Below, in pieces: positions 63,846 through 64,000 of a DNA stretch of 64,000 nt (the stretch's first letter is position 1; every line of letters begins with the position of its first letter). The stretch is taken from positions 117,611 to 181,610 of the forward strand of contig JACESF010000001.1 of assembly GCA_013911975.1 (NCBI GenBank), read 5' to 3'. Source of the DNA: Hyphomicrobiales bacterium. GTDB taxonomy: Bacteria > Pseudomonadota > Alphaproteobacteria > Rhizobiales > Xanthobacteraceae. The translations under genes were made by a program, and so were the position numbers. Below the pieces are notes generated by a model. The model was not told the origin of the DNA. It saw nothing but the letters and a program-made list of their open reading frames with translations, and searched no databases.

Positions 63846-64000
63846 CTCTGCTCGTCTGCGCACCACGGCCGATAGCATGAAGCCATTCCCGCGCCTATGC
63901 CCTTGGGGCCGCGCGGATTTCCCCGTTCGGTGCGCGGCCCCAAGGGCATAGGCGCGGGAATGGCTTCATGCTATCGGCCGTGGTGCGCAGACGAGCAGAG
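63846..64000. repeat. Perfect 69-bp inverted repeat at the right edge
   Basis: Bases 63846-63914 are the exact reverse complement of 63932-64000, with a 17-base centre. The right arm ends at the last base of the window, so the true arms may be longer. The left arm is the upstream region of the LuxR gene. Confidence 0.98.

Overview
The window is a GC-rich stretch (about 70% by eye) of an alphaproteobacterial chromosome. The best clue to lineage is the housekeeping run murA - DUF2948 - hisD - UPF0262 - low-Mr phosphatase - maf - yacG, an order I know from Hyphomicrobiales (Rhizobiales). DUF992, DUF1236 and DUF2865 proteins, which are common in Bradyrhizobium/Xanthobacter-like genomes, agree with this. 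No phage, plasmid, insertion sequence or CRISPR array is visible.

Layout. 1-3.4 kb: a DegT/StrS-type aminotransferase flanked by two sugar-porter MFS genes. 3.4-10 kb: a cardiolipin synthase-like gene, then a four-gene efflux operon ytcA-mdtN-mdtO-mdtP (lipoprotein, periplasmic adaptor, FUSC-type inner membrane protein, outer membrane factor). 10-14.7 kb: secreted amidohydrolase, MarC, a less GC-rich GAF-GGDEF-EAL c-di-GMP gene and tRNA-Thr(CGU). 14.8-20.2 kb: the murA-to-yacG housekeeping run. 20.3-26.3 kb: aldehyde dehydrogenase plus omega-aminotransferase (polyamine/GABA-type catabolism), a DUF1236 gene ending in a stop-codon-containing 15-bp tandem repeat, a GST, RlmJ and a small secreted protein. 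26.3-27.5 kb: five copies of a 108-bp inverted palindromic doublet, with a small GIY-YIG nuclease gene between copies 2 and 3. 27.5-41.6 kb: RNase T2 with a coupled secreted protein, a type III PLP decarboxylase, MsrP, three tandem DUF992 proteins, aspartate aminotransferase, GST, PQQ-type sugar dehydrogenase, DUF486, DUF2865, an orphan TRAP binding protein and CreA. 42-48.4 kb: cysS-GNAT-cimA, rppH, GNAT, rplU-rpmA, a thioesterase and tRNA-Ser(CGA). 48.4-54.9 kb: a LysR regulator divergent from a five-gene operon (PRISE-type reductase, cupin, SDR, TRAP DctP, fused DctQM) ending in a strong terminator. 55-64 kb: two micro-ORFs, a MarR gene with a palindrome over its promoter, DUF1398, a 2,102-residue autotransporter, a LuxR-type regulator and, at the right edge, a perfect 69-bp inverted repeat.

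The most interesting signal is the GIY-YIG gene inside the palindrome array. The two arms of each doublet form hairpins that differ only by a compensatory base-pair swap, and two more single or degraded copies occur at 41.2 and 56.3 kb. This resembles the REPIN/RAYT arrangement of other bacteria, with a GIY-YIG protein in place of the RAYT transposase. That reading is inference; the repeats and the gene are seen directly.

All calls come from reading the sequence and remembered family features. No database search was run.
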